A DNA stretch of 64,000 nucleotides from an uncultured Bacteroidales bacterium. GTDB taxonomy: Bacteria; Bacteroidota; Bacteroidia; Bacteroidales; P3. Made by a program: the position numbers and the translations under genes. Location: NCBI GenBank assembly GCA_900317125.1, contig ONFR01000027.1:31337-95336 (forward strand). Direction: 5' to 3'. This document shows, in pieces, positions 1 to 8,946 of this stretch. Below the pieces are notes generated by a model, which saw nothing but the letters and a program-made list of their open reading frames with translations, was not told the origin of the DNA and made no database searches. Position 1 is the first letter of the stretch. Every line of letters starts with the position of its first letter.

Positions 1-1526
1 TCCATGGGCGGGGCGTCGACGATTTTGTGCATGTTGAAGATGCCGTCGGGGTCCCAGCACTGCTTTACCTGACGCATGAGCTGGTAGACCTCGTCGCCGT
101 ACATGAGGGGGATGAACTCGCCGCGCAGACGGCCGTCGCCGTGTTCGCCGCTGAGGCTGCCGCGGTGTTTGCGCACCAGGAGGGCACTCTCCTCGGCCAC
201 CCGACGGAAAAGCTGTCGGCCACGGGCCTCTTTGATATTGATGATGGGGCGCAGATGCAGCTCGCCGGTGCTGATGTGGCCATAATAGACGCACTCGAGG
301 CCGAGGCGTTGCATCATCTGCTGGAAATCGTCGAGGTATTGAGGCAGGCGTTCCGGGGCCACGGCGGTGTCCTCGACGACGCCGATGGGTTTGTTGTCGC
401 CCTTAACGCCGGTGAGGACGCCGAGGCCGGCCTTGCGGAGGGCCCACACACGGCTGATGTCGGCACCGAAGACGCGGCTGCAATGGTAGGCGAGTCCTTG
501 GTCGAGGAGTTCGCGTTCTAGGGCGTCGGCATGGCTCTCCATATCGGGGCCGTTGAATTCGGCGATGAGGAGGGCGGCGGGTTCGCCCTGGATAAAGAAT
601 CGGTTGCGGTCCTGAGTGCGGTTGTTGCGGCAGAGCTCAAGGATTTTGCCGTCCATGAGCTCGATGGCCACAGGCTGGTGGTGCAGGGCGGTGAGGTTGG
701 CGCGGTAGCTGTCGGGCAGGGAATGGCAGTGGGCGCAGAGCACCATCTGTTCGGCTGGCGGGAGGGGGTCGAGTGAGACCTTGACGGCGGTGATGAAGCA
801 GAGGGTGCCCTCGCTGCCGCAAATCAGTTTGCAGAGGTCGATTTCGTCGGGCTGGGCGGGGCTGCCGGGGAGGGCGCTGAGGTTAGGGTCGAGCGCCTCG
901 TCGATGGCGTAGCCGCAGCTGCGGCGGCGCAGGGAGGGGTCGGGGAAGTGGTCGGCGATAAGGCGGCGGATGTCGGGGTCGGCCTTCCAGGCTTCGAGCT
1001 GGGCGTATATCTTGTCGAGCAAGGGGCTGCCCTGGCGCGAGGCGGTGGTGAAGGGGGTGCCGTCGGCAAGGAGGCCGCGGATTTCGAGCACATGGTGGCG
1101 TGTGCTGCCGTAGACGAGCGAGTGGGTGCCGCAGGAGTTGTTGCCCACCATGCCGCCGATGCAGCAGCGGTTGCTGGTGGAGGTCTCGGGGCTGAAGAAG
1201 AGGCCGTGGGGTTTGAGGGCTAGGTTGAGCTCGTCGCGCACCACGCCGGGTTCCACCCAGGCGTAGCGTTCGGCGGCATTGATTTCGATGATATGGTTGA
1301 GGTGGCGGCTGATGTCCACCACGATGCCGTTGCCCACAACCTGTCCGGCGATGCTGGTGCCGCCGGCGCGGGGGATGAGATGGGTGCCGCGTTGGCGGGC
1401 CAGATGGATGAGCTCGACAAGCTCCTCTTGGGTGGCGGGGTAGGCCACGGCAAGGGGTATTTCGCGATAGGCGGAAGCGTCGGTGGCGTAGGCGATGCGG
1501 TGCAGGGCGTCGGTGTGGAGGGTCAT
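1..1526 (-). CDS. FAD-linked oxidase (GlcD/D-lactate dehydrogenase-like), 3' end outside window
   Basis: The reverse strand from the ATG at 1526-1524 stays open to the left edge, giving 508 residues without a stop. Residues 50-66 contain the FAD-binding loop PRAGGTSIAGQ, residues 128-133 read GNNSCG, and near residue 459 SGEHGDG is the conserved C-terminal motif of the FAD-oxidase fold. The family oxidises 2-hydroxy acids such as D-lactate or glycolate at the membrane. Relatives of about 950-1020 residues carry an iron-sulfur half after this domain, and that part would lie beyond the window, so fused or single-domain type cannot be decided. It starts 10 bp after the 2-epimerase stop and may be cotranscribed, but no polysaccharide role is evident. 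Confidence 0.88.
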   Translation of the reverse strand, partial: MTLHTDALHRIAYATDASAYREIPLAVAYPATQEELVELIHLARQRGTHLIPRAGGTSIAGQVVGNGIVVDISRHLNHIIEINAAERYAWVEPGVVRDELNLALKPHGLFFSPETSTSNRCCIGGMVGNNSCGTHSLVYGSTRHHVLEIRGLLADGTPFTTASRQGSPLLDKIYAQLEAWKADPDIRRLIADHFPDPSLRRRSCGYAIDEALDPNLSALPGSPAQPDEIDLCKLICGSEGTLCFITAVKVSLDPLPPAEQMVLCAHCHSLPDSYRANLTALHHQPVAIELMDGKILELCRNNRTQDRNRFFIQGEPAALLIAEFNGPDMESHADALERELLDQGLAYHCSRVFGADISRVWALRKAGLGVLTGVKGDNKPIGVVEDTAVAPERLPQYLDDFQQMMQRLGLECVYYGHISTGELHLRPIINIKEARGRQLFRRVAEESALLVRKHRGSLSGEHGDGRLRGEFIPLMYGDEVYQLMRQVKQCWDPDGIFNMHKIVDAPPM

Positions 1527-1536
1527 GGCGCGGGTG

Positions 1537-2661
1537 TTAATAGTCGAGAATGGTTTGCAGAATCTTCTCGGCGGCATGGGCGTCGCCGAAGAGGTGTGGG
1601 AAATGGACGGGGTGGTCGACCAGCTGGCGGTAGGCGCTGACGATGCGGTTGTAGTCGGCGTCGGCGATGATGCCAGCACCGTGGTCGACAATCTCCACCC
1701 ACTCGGTCTCGGGACGGAGGATGACGCAGGGTTTCTCGAAGAAGAAAGCCTCTTTCTGCACGCCGCCGCTGTCGGTCATGACGATGCGGGCGTTCTGCTC
1801 GAGCATGTTGATGTCGAAGAAGCTGGCTGGCGGGATGATGGTGAGGCTGTCGGCGTATGGGGGGAGGAGGGAGGGGTTGGTGTCGAGAATCTTCTTGGTG
1901 CGGGGGTGCAGGGGGAGCACGATGCGGATGTTGTCCTGCACGGCTATGTCGACGAGGGCGCGGAGGATGGCGGAGAGCCGCTCGGGGTTGTCGGTGTTGT
2001 TGTCGCGGTGGATGGTGGCAAGGATGTAGGCACCGGGTTGGAGCGATAGTTGCTGCATGATGGTGCTGTGCTGTTGCGCGAGGGTGGCAAAGTACATGCT
2101 GTTGTCGTACATCACATCGCCGCAGTTGCACACGCGGCGGCCTTTGCCGTTGCGGAAGGTGGCAGGGCTGTCGGTGAAGCCCTCGCGGCGGAGGTTGTCG
2201 ACAGCCGTCTGGGTGGGGGCGAAGCAGATGCTGGAGAGCTGGTCGCAGACGATGCGGTTGATTTCCTCGGGCATGGCCATGTTGAAGGAGCGCAGGCCGG
2301 CCTCGATATGGAACACGGGGACGTGGATTTTGGAGGCCGCCACAGCACCGGCGAGGGTGGAGTTGGTGTCGCCGTAGAGGATGATGCCGTCGAAGGGATT
2401 GTTGAGCAGCACCTCCTCGATGCCGCTAATCATGCGGGCGGTCTGGAGGCCATGGGAGCCGGAGCCGACCCCGAGGTTGAAGTCGGGCTGGGGGATGCCC
2501 AGCTGGTCGAAGAAGACCTGCGACATGTTGTTGTCGTAGTGCTGGCCGGTGTGGAGGATGGACTCCTCGATTTGCGAAGGGAAAAGGTCGCGCACCGCAC
2601 GGCTGACGGCGGCGGCTTTGATGATTTGGGGGCGTGCCCCGATGATGGTGAGTATCTTCAT
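1537..2661 (-). CDS. wecB: UDP-N-acetylglucosamine 2-epimerase, non-hydrolysing (WecB/WbpI family)
   Basis: 374 residues, the normal family length. GARPQIIKAA opens the protein and the expected active-site residues are visible: Asp98 in YGDTNST, Glu120 in HIEAGLRSF, Glu132/133 in PEEINR and His in TIHRDNN. A TDSGG motif near the C-terminus binds the UDP. The reaction inverts C2 of a UDP-GlcNAc-type sugar in the cytoplasm. Upstream neighbours are wbpE-, wbpB- and wbpA-like genes. In that setting the substrate is probably UDP-2,3-diacetamido-glucuronic acid (the WbpI reaction giving the manno-configured sugar) rather than plain UDP-GlcNAc. That substrate choice is inference from context; sequence alone does not separate WecB from WbpI. 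Confidence 0.9.
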   Translation of the reverse strand: MKILTIIGARPQIIKAAAVSRAVRDLFPSQIEESILHTGQHYDNNMSQVFFDQLGIPQPDFNLGVGSGSHGLQTARMISGIEEVLLNNPFDGIILYGDTNSTLAGAVAASKIHVPVFHIEAGLRSFNMAMPEEINRIVCDQLSSICFAPTQTAVDNLRREGFTDSPATFRNGKGRRVCNCGDVMYDNSMYFATLAQQHSTIMQQLSLQPGAYILATIHRDNNTDNPERLSAILRALVDIAVQDNIRIVLPLHPRTKKILDTNPSLLPPYADSLTIIPPASFFDINMLEQNARIVMTDSGGVQKEAFFFEKPCVILRPETEWVEIVDHGAGIIADADYNRIVSAYRQLVDHPVHFPHLFGDAHAAEKILQTILDY

Positions 2662-2694
2662 GATTGAAGCCTGTGCCTTGTGGGGGTGTGAAGG

Positions 2695-3888
2695 TTAGAT
2701 ACTATAAATCAGCTGCTCGGCCACGGTGCGGATTTCCTCGCGGGTGAGGTAGGGGTGCATGGGCAGGGAGAGCACGCTCTTGGAGAGCGTGTGGGCATGG
2801 GGGGTGAGGGCGAAGCTGTGCACCTCTTTGAAGGCGGTCTGGCCGCTCATGGGGGTGGGGTAGTAGACCATGGTGGGGATGCCCTTGGCTTTGAGTTTGG
2901 CCTGCAGCACCTCGCGGTTGAAGGTGCCGTTGCCGGAGGGGACACTCAGCTGGATGGTGTATTGCGCCCAGCTGCTGGAGAAGCCGGCGGGGATATAGGG
3001 CGGGGTGATTTGAATCTCCTTGCTGATGAAGCGGGTCATGCCGCTGATGAGCTGGGTGTAGTACTCGGCGTTTCGGTTGACGTCGGCCAGCTCGTGCTCC
3101 TTGAAGGCTTTGAATTTCACCCGCAGGATAGCGGCCTGGAGGGTGTCGAGGCGCGAGTTGAGACCGATGCGGACATTGTCGTATTTATAGCTGCCTTTGC
3201 CGTGAACGCGGTAGGACTCGATGAGGGCGGCCCACTCGTCGTTATCAGTGAATACAGCACCGCCGTCGCCATAGCACCCCAGGGGCTTGGCAGGGAAGAA
3301 GGAGGTGGTGGAGATGTCGCCGAAACTGCAGGCACGGCGCACCACAAAGCCGTCGCCGTCGGGCTTGGGCAGCTTGATGCTTCCGCCAAAGCCTTGGGCA
3401 CCGTCCTCGATGAGGTACATGCCTTCGCGTTTGGTGATGGCGCGGATGGCCGTGAAGTCGGCGGGCAGGCCGAAGAGGTCCACGGCAATCACCGCTTTGG
3501 GACGCAGGGTCATGTGGTCGTGTACCGAGCGGATGGCATCGTCCAGACTTTTGGCATCCATGTTAAAGGTGCGGGGGTCGACATCGACAAAGACGGGAGT
3601 GGCGCCTTCGAGCGACACCACTTCGGCCGAGGCGAAGAAGGTGAAATCGGGCACGAAGACTGCATCGCCTTTGCCCACGCCCAGGGCCTTCAAGGCCAGG
3701 GTAAGGGCGTCGGTGCCGTTGGCACAGGCTAGGCAGTGCTTCACCCCTACATACTCGGCCAGTTCGGCCTCCAGTTCCCTGACGGGGTTTCCCATAATAA
3801 AGGCACCCGAGGCAGCCACCTCGGTCATTGCCCGGTCGATATCCTGCTTGAGCGCAGCGTACTGTTTTTTCAAGTCTCTAAATTCCAT
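2695..3888 (-). CDS. wbpE: DegT/DnrJ/EryC1/StrS PLP aminotransferase (WbpE/PorR-like)
   Basis: 397 residues with the fold type I sugar aminotransferase pattern: ANGTDALTLAL near residue 56, IEDGAQGFGG near 160, and the PLP-binding lysine at about residue 201 in FFPAKPLGCYGDGG. WbpE aminates the 3-keto product of WbpB to a 2-acetamido-3-amino-glucuronic acid nucleotide. The homologue PorR of Porphyromonas gingivalis is needed for the anionic LPS that anchors T9SS cargo. The gene lies between the 2-epimerase (33 bp away) and the WbpB-like gene (183-bp repeat-bearing spacer). General family assignment is firm; the exact sugar is inferred from the neighbouring genes. Confidence 0.9.
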   Translation of the reverse strand: MEFRDLKKQYAALKQDIDRAMTEVAASGAFIMGNPVRELEAELAEYVGVKHCLACANGTDALTLALKALGVGKGDAVFVPDFTFFASAEVVSLEGATPVFVDVDPRTFNMDAKSLDDAIRSVHDHMTLRPKAVIAVDLFGLPADFTAIRAITKREGMYLIEDGAQGFGGSIKLPKPDGDGFVVRRACSFGDISTTSFFPAKPLGCYGDGGAVFTDNDEWAALIESYRVHGKGSYKYDNVRIGLNSRLDTLQAAILRVKFKAFKEHELADVNRNAEYYTQLISGMTRFISKEIQITPPYIPAGFSSSWAQYTIQLSVPSGNGTFNREVLQAKLKAKGIPTMVYYPTPMSGQTAFKEVHSFALTPHAHTLSKSVLSLPMHPYLTREEIRTVAEQLIYSI

Positions 3889-3914
3889 ATTATCTTGAAT
3901 GTGTGATTGCTTGA

Positions 3915-3970
3915 ATAAGTTAATTCGTTAATGTGTTAATCGATTAACGAGTTAGCACATTAACGAATTC
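3915..3970. repeat. Palindromic 8-bp-period repeat between wbpE and wbpB
   Basis: The spacer contains units of about 8 bp (GTTAATTC, GTTAATGT, GTTAATCG, ATTAACGA, GTTAGCAC, ATTAACGA). They fold into an inverted repeat: 3922-3939 pairs with 3952-3969 over 18 bp with one mismatch. The rest of the 183-bp spacer shows no gene. A simpler TTCGTTAN repeat lies at about 5055-5085 between wbpB and wbpA. Confidence 0.7.
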
Positions 3971-4071
3971 AAATCTTTACTTCCTCTTGTCGATAGCCCT
4001 TCACATTTGGAGACGCCAGATACATCTTTTTTTCTGTTGTTATAGGGTTTGGTGGTCTCGGGGACCGTTTA

Positions 4072-5079
<1,008 letters not shown>

Positions 5080-5158
5080 TTATTATCGTTGATATGTTTA
5101 TATGTTGATACGTTTATACGACTCGCAACATGATAAACATCCAACCTATCAACATCCA

Positions 5159-6433
5159 TTACAGTCTTCCGTCCACCAGCTCGCGGGGCATGATGGCTTT
5201 GACATCGTAAATCACGTGGTTGGGCTCCAGCAGGCTGTTGAAGTCAATCTCCATCTCGCGGAACTGGCGGTGGGCCACGGCGATGATGGCGGCGGAGAAC
5301 CGCTCTTTGGGCAGCTCGTTCACGATGTCGATGCCGTATTCGTGTTTCACCCGCTCGGGCGAGGCCCATGGGTCGAACACGGTGATGTCGGCATTGTATT
5401 CCTGCAGGGCGTGGTAGATGTCAATCACGCGGGTGTTGCGCACATCGGGACAGTTCTCCTTGAAGGTGAACCCCATGATGATAATCTTCGAGTGGAGTAC
5501 CTGGATGCCTTTCTTCAGCATCAGCTTCACGGTCTGGTCGGCCACATAGGCACCCATGCCGTCGTTCATGCGGCGGCCTGCCAGGATGATTTCGGGGTTG
5601 TAGCCGAGGCGTTGGGCGCACTGGGCCAGATAGTAGGGGTCGACCGAGATGCAGTGTCCACCCACCAGACCGGGGTTCATCTTGATGAAGTTCCATTTCG
5701 TACCGGCGGCTTCCAGCACATCCTGGGTGTCGATGCCCATCAGGTTGAAAATCTTCGACAGCTCGTTGACGAAAGCGATGTTGATGTCGCGCTGGCTGTT
5801 CTCGATGACCTTGGCGGCCTCGGCCACCTTGATGCTCGAAGCCCTGTGGGTGCCGTTCTGCAGCACCGAGGCATACACACTGTCCACCAGGTCGGCCACT
5901 TCGGGAGTGGAGCCTGAGGTGATTTTCTTGATCTTCTCCACCGTATGTACCTTGTCGCCGGGGTTGATGCGCTCGGGGCTGTAGCCGGCAAAGAAGTCGA
6001 CGTTGTATTTCAGGCCGGAGACACGCTCCACCACGGGCAGGCACTCGTCCTCGGTGACACCGGGATAGACGGTGGACTCGTACACCACGGTGTCGCCCTT
6101 GCTTATAACCTTGCCCACCACCTCGCTGGCGCCGTAGAGCGGTGTGAGGTCGGGGTTGTTGTTGCGGTCCACCGGAGTGGGCACTGCCACGACGTAGAAA
6201 TTGCAGTCGCGTATGTCGTCAATGTTGCTTGAGCACAACAGACCGTATTTTGTGATGGCCTCCTGCAGCAGCTCGTCGCTCACCTCGAGTGTGGCGTCGT
6301 GGCCTGCCATCAAAGCATCCACGCGAGCCTTGCTCAAATCGTATCCAACCGTCTTATACTTAGTGGAAAAAAGTCTTGCCAAAGGCAGACCGACATATCC
6401 AAGTCCAATGACTGCAATTTTAATCTCTTGCAT
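5159..6433 (-). CDS. wbpA: UDP-N-acetylglucosamine 6-dehydrogenase (WbpA/TviB family)
   Basis: 424 residues, the full length of the UDP-glucose/GDP-mannose dehydrogenase family. VIGLGYVGLPLA at residues 8-19 binds NAD, and the catalytic cysteine is Cys261 in GGHCISVDPYYL. The C-terminal domain contains GFTFKENCPDVRNTRV. The enzyme oxidises C6 of UDP-GlcNAc in two steps to the uronic acid, the first committed step for the 2,3-diamino uronic acid. It heads the leftward group and has its own promoter (6509-6540). UDP-ManNAc dehydrogenase activity is the main alternative. Confidence 0.92.
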   Translation of the reverse strand: MQEIKIAVIGLGYVGLPLARLFSTKYKTVGYDLSKARVDALMAGHDATLEVSDELLQEAITKYGLLCSSNIDDIRDCNFYVVAVPTPVDRNNNPDLTPLYGASEVVGKVISKGDTVVYESTVYPGVTEDECLPVVERVSGLKYNVDFFAGYSPERINPGDKVHTVEKIKKITSGSTPEVADLVDSVYASVLQNGTHRASSIKVAEAAKVIENSQRDINIAFVNELSKIFNLMGIDTQDVLEAAGTKWNFIKMNPGLVGGHCISVDPYYLAQCAQRLGYNPEIILAGRRMNDGMGAYVADQTVKLMLKKGIQVLHSKIIIMGFTFKENCPDVRNTRVIDIYHALQEYNADITVFDPWASPERVKHEYGIDIVNELPKERFSAAIIAVAHRQFREMEIDFNSLLEPNHVIYDVKAIMPRELVDGRL

Positions 6434-6508
6434 AAAGTGCTGTAATGTTATTATTTATATATACGTTAATTCCAAAACCTAACCTTTGAGCAGTAAAGGT
6501 TTTATTTG

Positions 6509-6540
6509 CAAAGATACACATTTTTTTTTGTTTATCAACT
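6509..6540 (-). promoter_or_regulatory. Promoter of wbpA
   Basis: On the reverse strand TATCTTTG (6516-6509) matches the Bacteroidetes -7 box TANNTTTG, with a GTTG about 20 bp upstream. The start codon of wbpA lies about 75 bp downstream. Confidence 0.65.
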
Positions 6541-6549
6541 TTTTTTCGC

Positions 6550-6727
6550 AAGGTATCCTCTTCGGCAGGTGACAGAATTGCCACTCCACCAGCAGTTTCT
6601 TGGTGGCGATGGCGTGGACCTCTTGCTCCAGCATTTGTCGTCCGTTGAGTTCATAGATGACGCTCACCAGCTCGTGGGCGGGGTTGGGCATCAGCTGGGT
6701 GAAGCGGCTCAATCCGTTTGCTATCTC
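6550..6727 (-). pseudogene. Possible remnant of a T9SS type-A C-terminal sorting domain
   Basis: A short open frame with strong genome-like codon use reads FTQLMPNPAHELVSV, then IYELNGRQMLEQEV, then ATKKLLVE. This recalls the PNPA...VYDxxGR...KLLV pattern that ends T9SS cargo proteins. It has no upstream protein, a stop just before it, and lacks the LPxGxYxVRI stretch expected before KKLLV, so it would be an internally deleted relic. Downstream it runs into the wbpA promoter. The frame begins with TTG at 6712. A chance open frame is the alternative. Confidence 0.35.
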
Positions 6728-6744
6728 TCAAACAGTGGCGTTTC

Positions 6745-7710
6745 TTATTGGATGGGGTGTATTTTGCCGGAACGGTTGCCGAAGAAGAAGAACAGACCGT
6801 AAGCGAGAATCAGGATCAGGGCGACCGCTATGGTGTAGAAGTTCTTGTCGGAGACAAGGATGTAGCCGATATTGATGACGAGTTGCAGGAGGGCATAACC
6901 GGCCGAGACAAAGAGGTATGGCACGTGAAGGTCGTTGACCATGGTCTCGTAGGCATGCTCGCGGTGGGCGGCAAAAATATTGCGTCCGGAAAGGAACCGC
7001 TTGGCGATGGTGAGAAAACCATCGGCCAAGAAGACGATGATAAAGCAGATACGGCTGACGTTCAGACCCGAGCCCGGATAAGAGTTGACATAGCGAACAA
7101 GCAGGTACAGCACGATAAGACCCATACTGATGCTGCCCACATCGCCGGAGAAACAGCGTGCATTGGTGCGGAAGTTGAAGAAGCCGAAGACGAGGATGGC
7201 TATCATGACGGTGGCGATGAATTCAATGTCGATAAACCAGTGTTCGAAGATGTCGAGATAGCCGAAAGTGCCAACCACCACAAGCGAATAGGCGGCAAGC
7301 ATGCCGTTGATGCCGTCCATGAAGTTGTATATATTGAGGACTCCCGTGAAGAAGACGATGAGCACGACAAGCTGCCACGGGGCAATGGCCGAGATGTCAG
7401 GCCAGAAGGTGAGAAGCACTGTGGCAATCTGTGTGAAAAGTCGCAGCCAAGAGGGCAATGGATGCAGGTCGTCCACAAAGCTTACCACTGCCAAGACGGT
7501 GATGGCGATGAGGAAATTGTGGAATGCCAGGCCGTGGGTGAGTGAGTAGAACAGCACGGCGAGGTAGAAGATGATGCCGGCACCGAGTAGCGCCACGCGG
7601 TGGTGTGAACTGCGCTCGTTGGGTCGGTCGACGATATGGAAACGTTTGGCTGCGAAAAAATAGAGCAGCTCAAGGGCAATGATTGCTATGGTGGCGATGA
7701 TAAAATACAT
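6745..7710 (-). CDS. wecA: WecA/MraY-type undecaprenyl-phosphate sugar-1-phosphate transferase
   Basis: 321 residues from the ATG at 7710, preceded by AAAGGAGAT, a good ribosome site; a longer frame upstream crosses the promoter and is rejected. About ten membrane helices. Conserved cytoplasmic motifs are AKRFHIVDRPNERSSHH (21-37), FVDDLHPL (78-85) with the catalytic Asp pair, NFMDGINGM, FSGDVGSISMG and the HREHAYE loop. The enzyme loads the first sugar phosphate onto undecaprenyl phosphate, starting O-antigen or A-LPS assembly. It sits between the wbp genes and the rightward transferase cluster. A truncated relative is at 16675-16974. Confidence 0.9.
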   Translation of the reverse strand: MYFIIATIAIIALELLYFFAAKRFHIVDRPNERSSHHRVALLGAGIIFYLAVLFYSLTHGLAFHNFLIAITVLAVVSFVDDLHPLPSWLRLFTQIATVLLTFWPDISAIAPWQLVVLIVFFTGVLNIYNFMDGINGMLAAYSLVVVGTFGYLDIFEHWFIDIEFIATVMIAILVFGFFNFRTNARCFSGDVGSISMGLIVLYLLVRYVNSYPGSGLNVSRICFIIVFLADGFLTIAKRFLSGRNIFAAHREHAYETMVNDLHVPYLFVSAGYALLQLVINIGYILVSDKNFYTIAVALILILAYGLFFFFGNRSGKIHPIQ

Positions 7711-7737
7711 ATCTCCTTTAGGTTTGTTTGTATGATG

Positions 7738-7770
7738 CAAAAATACAACTTTTTTTTGTATAAGGGGATT
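7738..7770 (-). promoter_or_regulatory. Promoter of the wecA-like gene
   Basis: Reverse-strand TATTTTTG (7745-7738) is a -7 box match 28 bp before the start codon; the -33 match is weak. Confidence 0.5.
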
Positions 7771-7784
7771 TTTTCGTATTTTTG
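7755..7784 (+). promoter_or_regulatory. Rightward promoter before the acyltransferase gene cluster
   Basis: TTTG at 7755-7758 and TATTTTTG at 7777-7784 are separated by 18 bp, close to the ideal Bacteroidetes spacing. The first ATG is at 7806. It is divergent from the wecA promoter and probably drives the 8.0-11.9 kb gene set. Confidence 0.7.
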
Positions 7785-7805
7785 CAATGTATAGAATTGT
7801 GAAAA

Positions 7806-7916
7806 ATGAAACAGCAGTTTGAACAAACAACTGATGTATCGGATAATAATGCCACCAAGAACATATTTTTCACGGTGACAAAAGATGATGTGCCAATAAG
7901 AAACAACAGCAATTAA
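7806..7916 (+). CDS. 36-residue ORF, unknown
   Basis: ATG at 7806 to TAA at 7914-7916 encodes a polar 36-residue peptide starting MKQQFEQTTDVSDNN, with no membrane segment or signal. It begins 22 bp after a well-matched promoter and precedes the LpxD-like gene by about 100 bp. I do not recognise it. It could be a leader peptide, a small protein, or the 5' scrap of a decayed gene. Codon use is AT-rich, unlike most neighbours. A second short frame (about 7938-8006, 22 residues) lies in the remaining spacer without good support. Nothing else is seen between 7711 and 8018. Confidence 0.35.
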   Translation: MKQQFEQTTDVSDNNATKNIFFTVTKDDVPIRNNSN

Positions 7917-8018
7917 AATCCCCAATAGATACATGAAATGAGCAGATATACGTATTCTACGAAGTTTCCGACAAGGGGGGCAGATATTTCACCATTCGGT
8001 GTTTAATTTATAAGCATT

Positions 8019-8909
8019 ATGAAGATAACAGCAAATGATATAGCCAAGTACCTGGGGGCGACTTTAAATGGAGAAGACACAGCCATAGAGCGTTATGCCC
8101 AGTTGTCCGCACCCCTGCCTCACAGTATTGTTTTCGCAAAGAAATATAGCGATGAGACGGTTCTTGCTCTGAACAAATACAATGATATTTTGGCCATAGT
8201 CACACGCGACTACGTCGGCAAACTGACTTGTAGCCATATCATTTCCGACAATCCACGCTTGGATTATATCAGGGCATTGTCCAATTTCTTCGTACAGGAA
8301 AAGCCCAAAGGGTTCATTCACCCTACAGCTAATATCGAGTCCGGAGCCACAATCGGGAAGGATGTCTTTATCGGAGCTGGATGTTATGTGTCTGCACAAT
8401 GCGTGGTGGGCGACGGCTGCGTGCTTCATCCCAATGTGGTACTTGACAACCGCGTGGTGCTTGGACACCATTGTGAGATAAAGTCGGGTGCCGTGCTAGG
8501 GCAGGAGGGATTCGGATTTGAGCGTAACGAGCAGGGAGAGCCCGTGCATTTCCCGCATTTCGGTGATGTCATTGTGGGCAATAATGTCTTTATTGGCAGT
8601 AACACCACGGTAGAGCGCGCCACCCTTGGCAGTACGGTTATCGAGAACAATGTGAAAATTGACGACTTGGTGCAGATAGGCCACAACAGCCATATCGGTG
8701 AAGGAAGTATGGTTACCGTTGGCGCCATTGTTTGCGGCGGGGCTGTATTGAGCCCCCAGAGCTATCTGGCCCCCAACGTGACTGTGAAAGAAAAGGTGAC
8801 AATAGGATATAGGGGATTTGCAGGCATTGGGGCTGTGGTGCTGAAAGATGTGGCAGCGGACACCATTGTGGCCGGTGTGCCAGCAAGAGAATTGAGAAAT
8901 AAGAATTGA
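8019..8909 (+). CDS. LpxD-like left-handed beta-helix sugar N-acyltransferase
   Basis: 296 residues. The N-terminal 95 residues resemble the LpxD uridine-binding domain, and residues 100-285 are hexapeptide repeats of a left-handed beta-helix. GFGF at 164-167 and His222 in QIGHN correspond to the LpxD acyl-binding and catalytic positions. LpxD proper N-acylates UDP-3-O-acyl-glucosamine for lipid A. The position inside a polysaccharide locus, next to a PIG-L deacetylase and near wbp genes, suggests instead a WbpD-like or other amino-sugar N-acyltransferase. The last residues RNKN come from an AATTGAG repeat running over the stop. The base composition is lower in GC than that of the wbp genes, which could reflect transfer. 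Confidence 0.85.
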   Translation: MKITANDIAKYLGATLNGEDTAIERYAQLSAPLPHSIVFAKKYSDETVLALNKYNDILAIVTRDYVGKLTCSHIISDNPRLDYIRALSNFFVQEKPKGFIHPTANIESGATIGKDVFIGAGCYVSAQCVVGDGCVLHPNVVLDNRVVLGHHCEIKSGAVLGQEGFGFERNEQGEPVHFPHFGDVIVGNNVFIGSNTTVERATLGSTVIENNVKIDDLVQIGHNSHIGEGSMVTVGAIVCGGAVLSPQSYLAPNVTVKEKVTIGYRGFAGIGAVVLKDVAADTIVAGVPARELRNKN

Positions 8910-8940
8910 GAGTTGAGAATTGAGAATTGAAAAATGATTT
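8893..8940 (+). repeat. AGAATTG-type 7-bp tandem repeat
   Basis: The end of the LpxD-like gene and the spacer contain repeated AATTGAG/GAATTGA heptamers. The same unit recurs at 10796-10815 and, on the other strand, at 19133-19182. Confidence 0.75.
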
Positions 8941-8946
8941 TTTACC

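Noticed and set aside
7711..7830. A 40-codon N-terminal extension of the WecA-like protein
   Set aside because: It would cross the promoter box; the ATG at 7710 has a clear AAAGGAG ribosome site.
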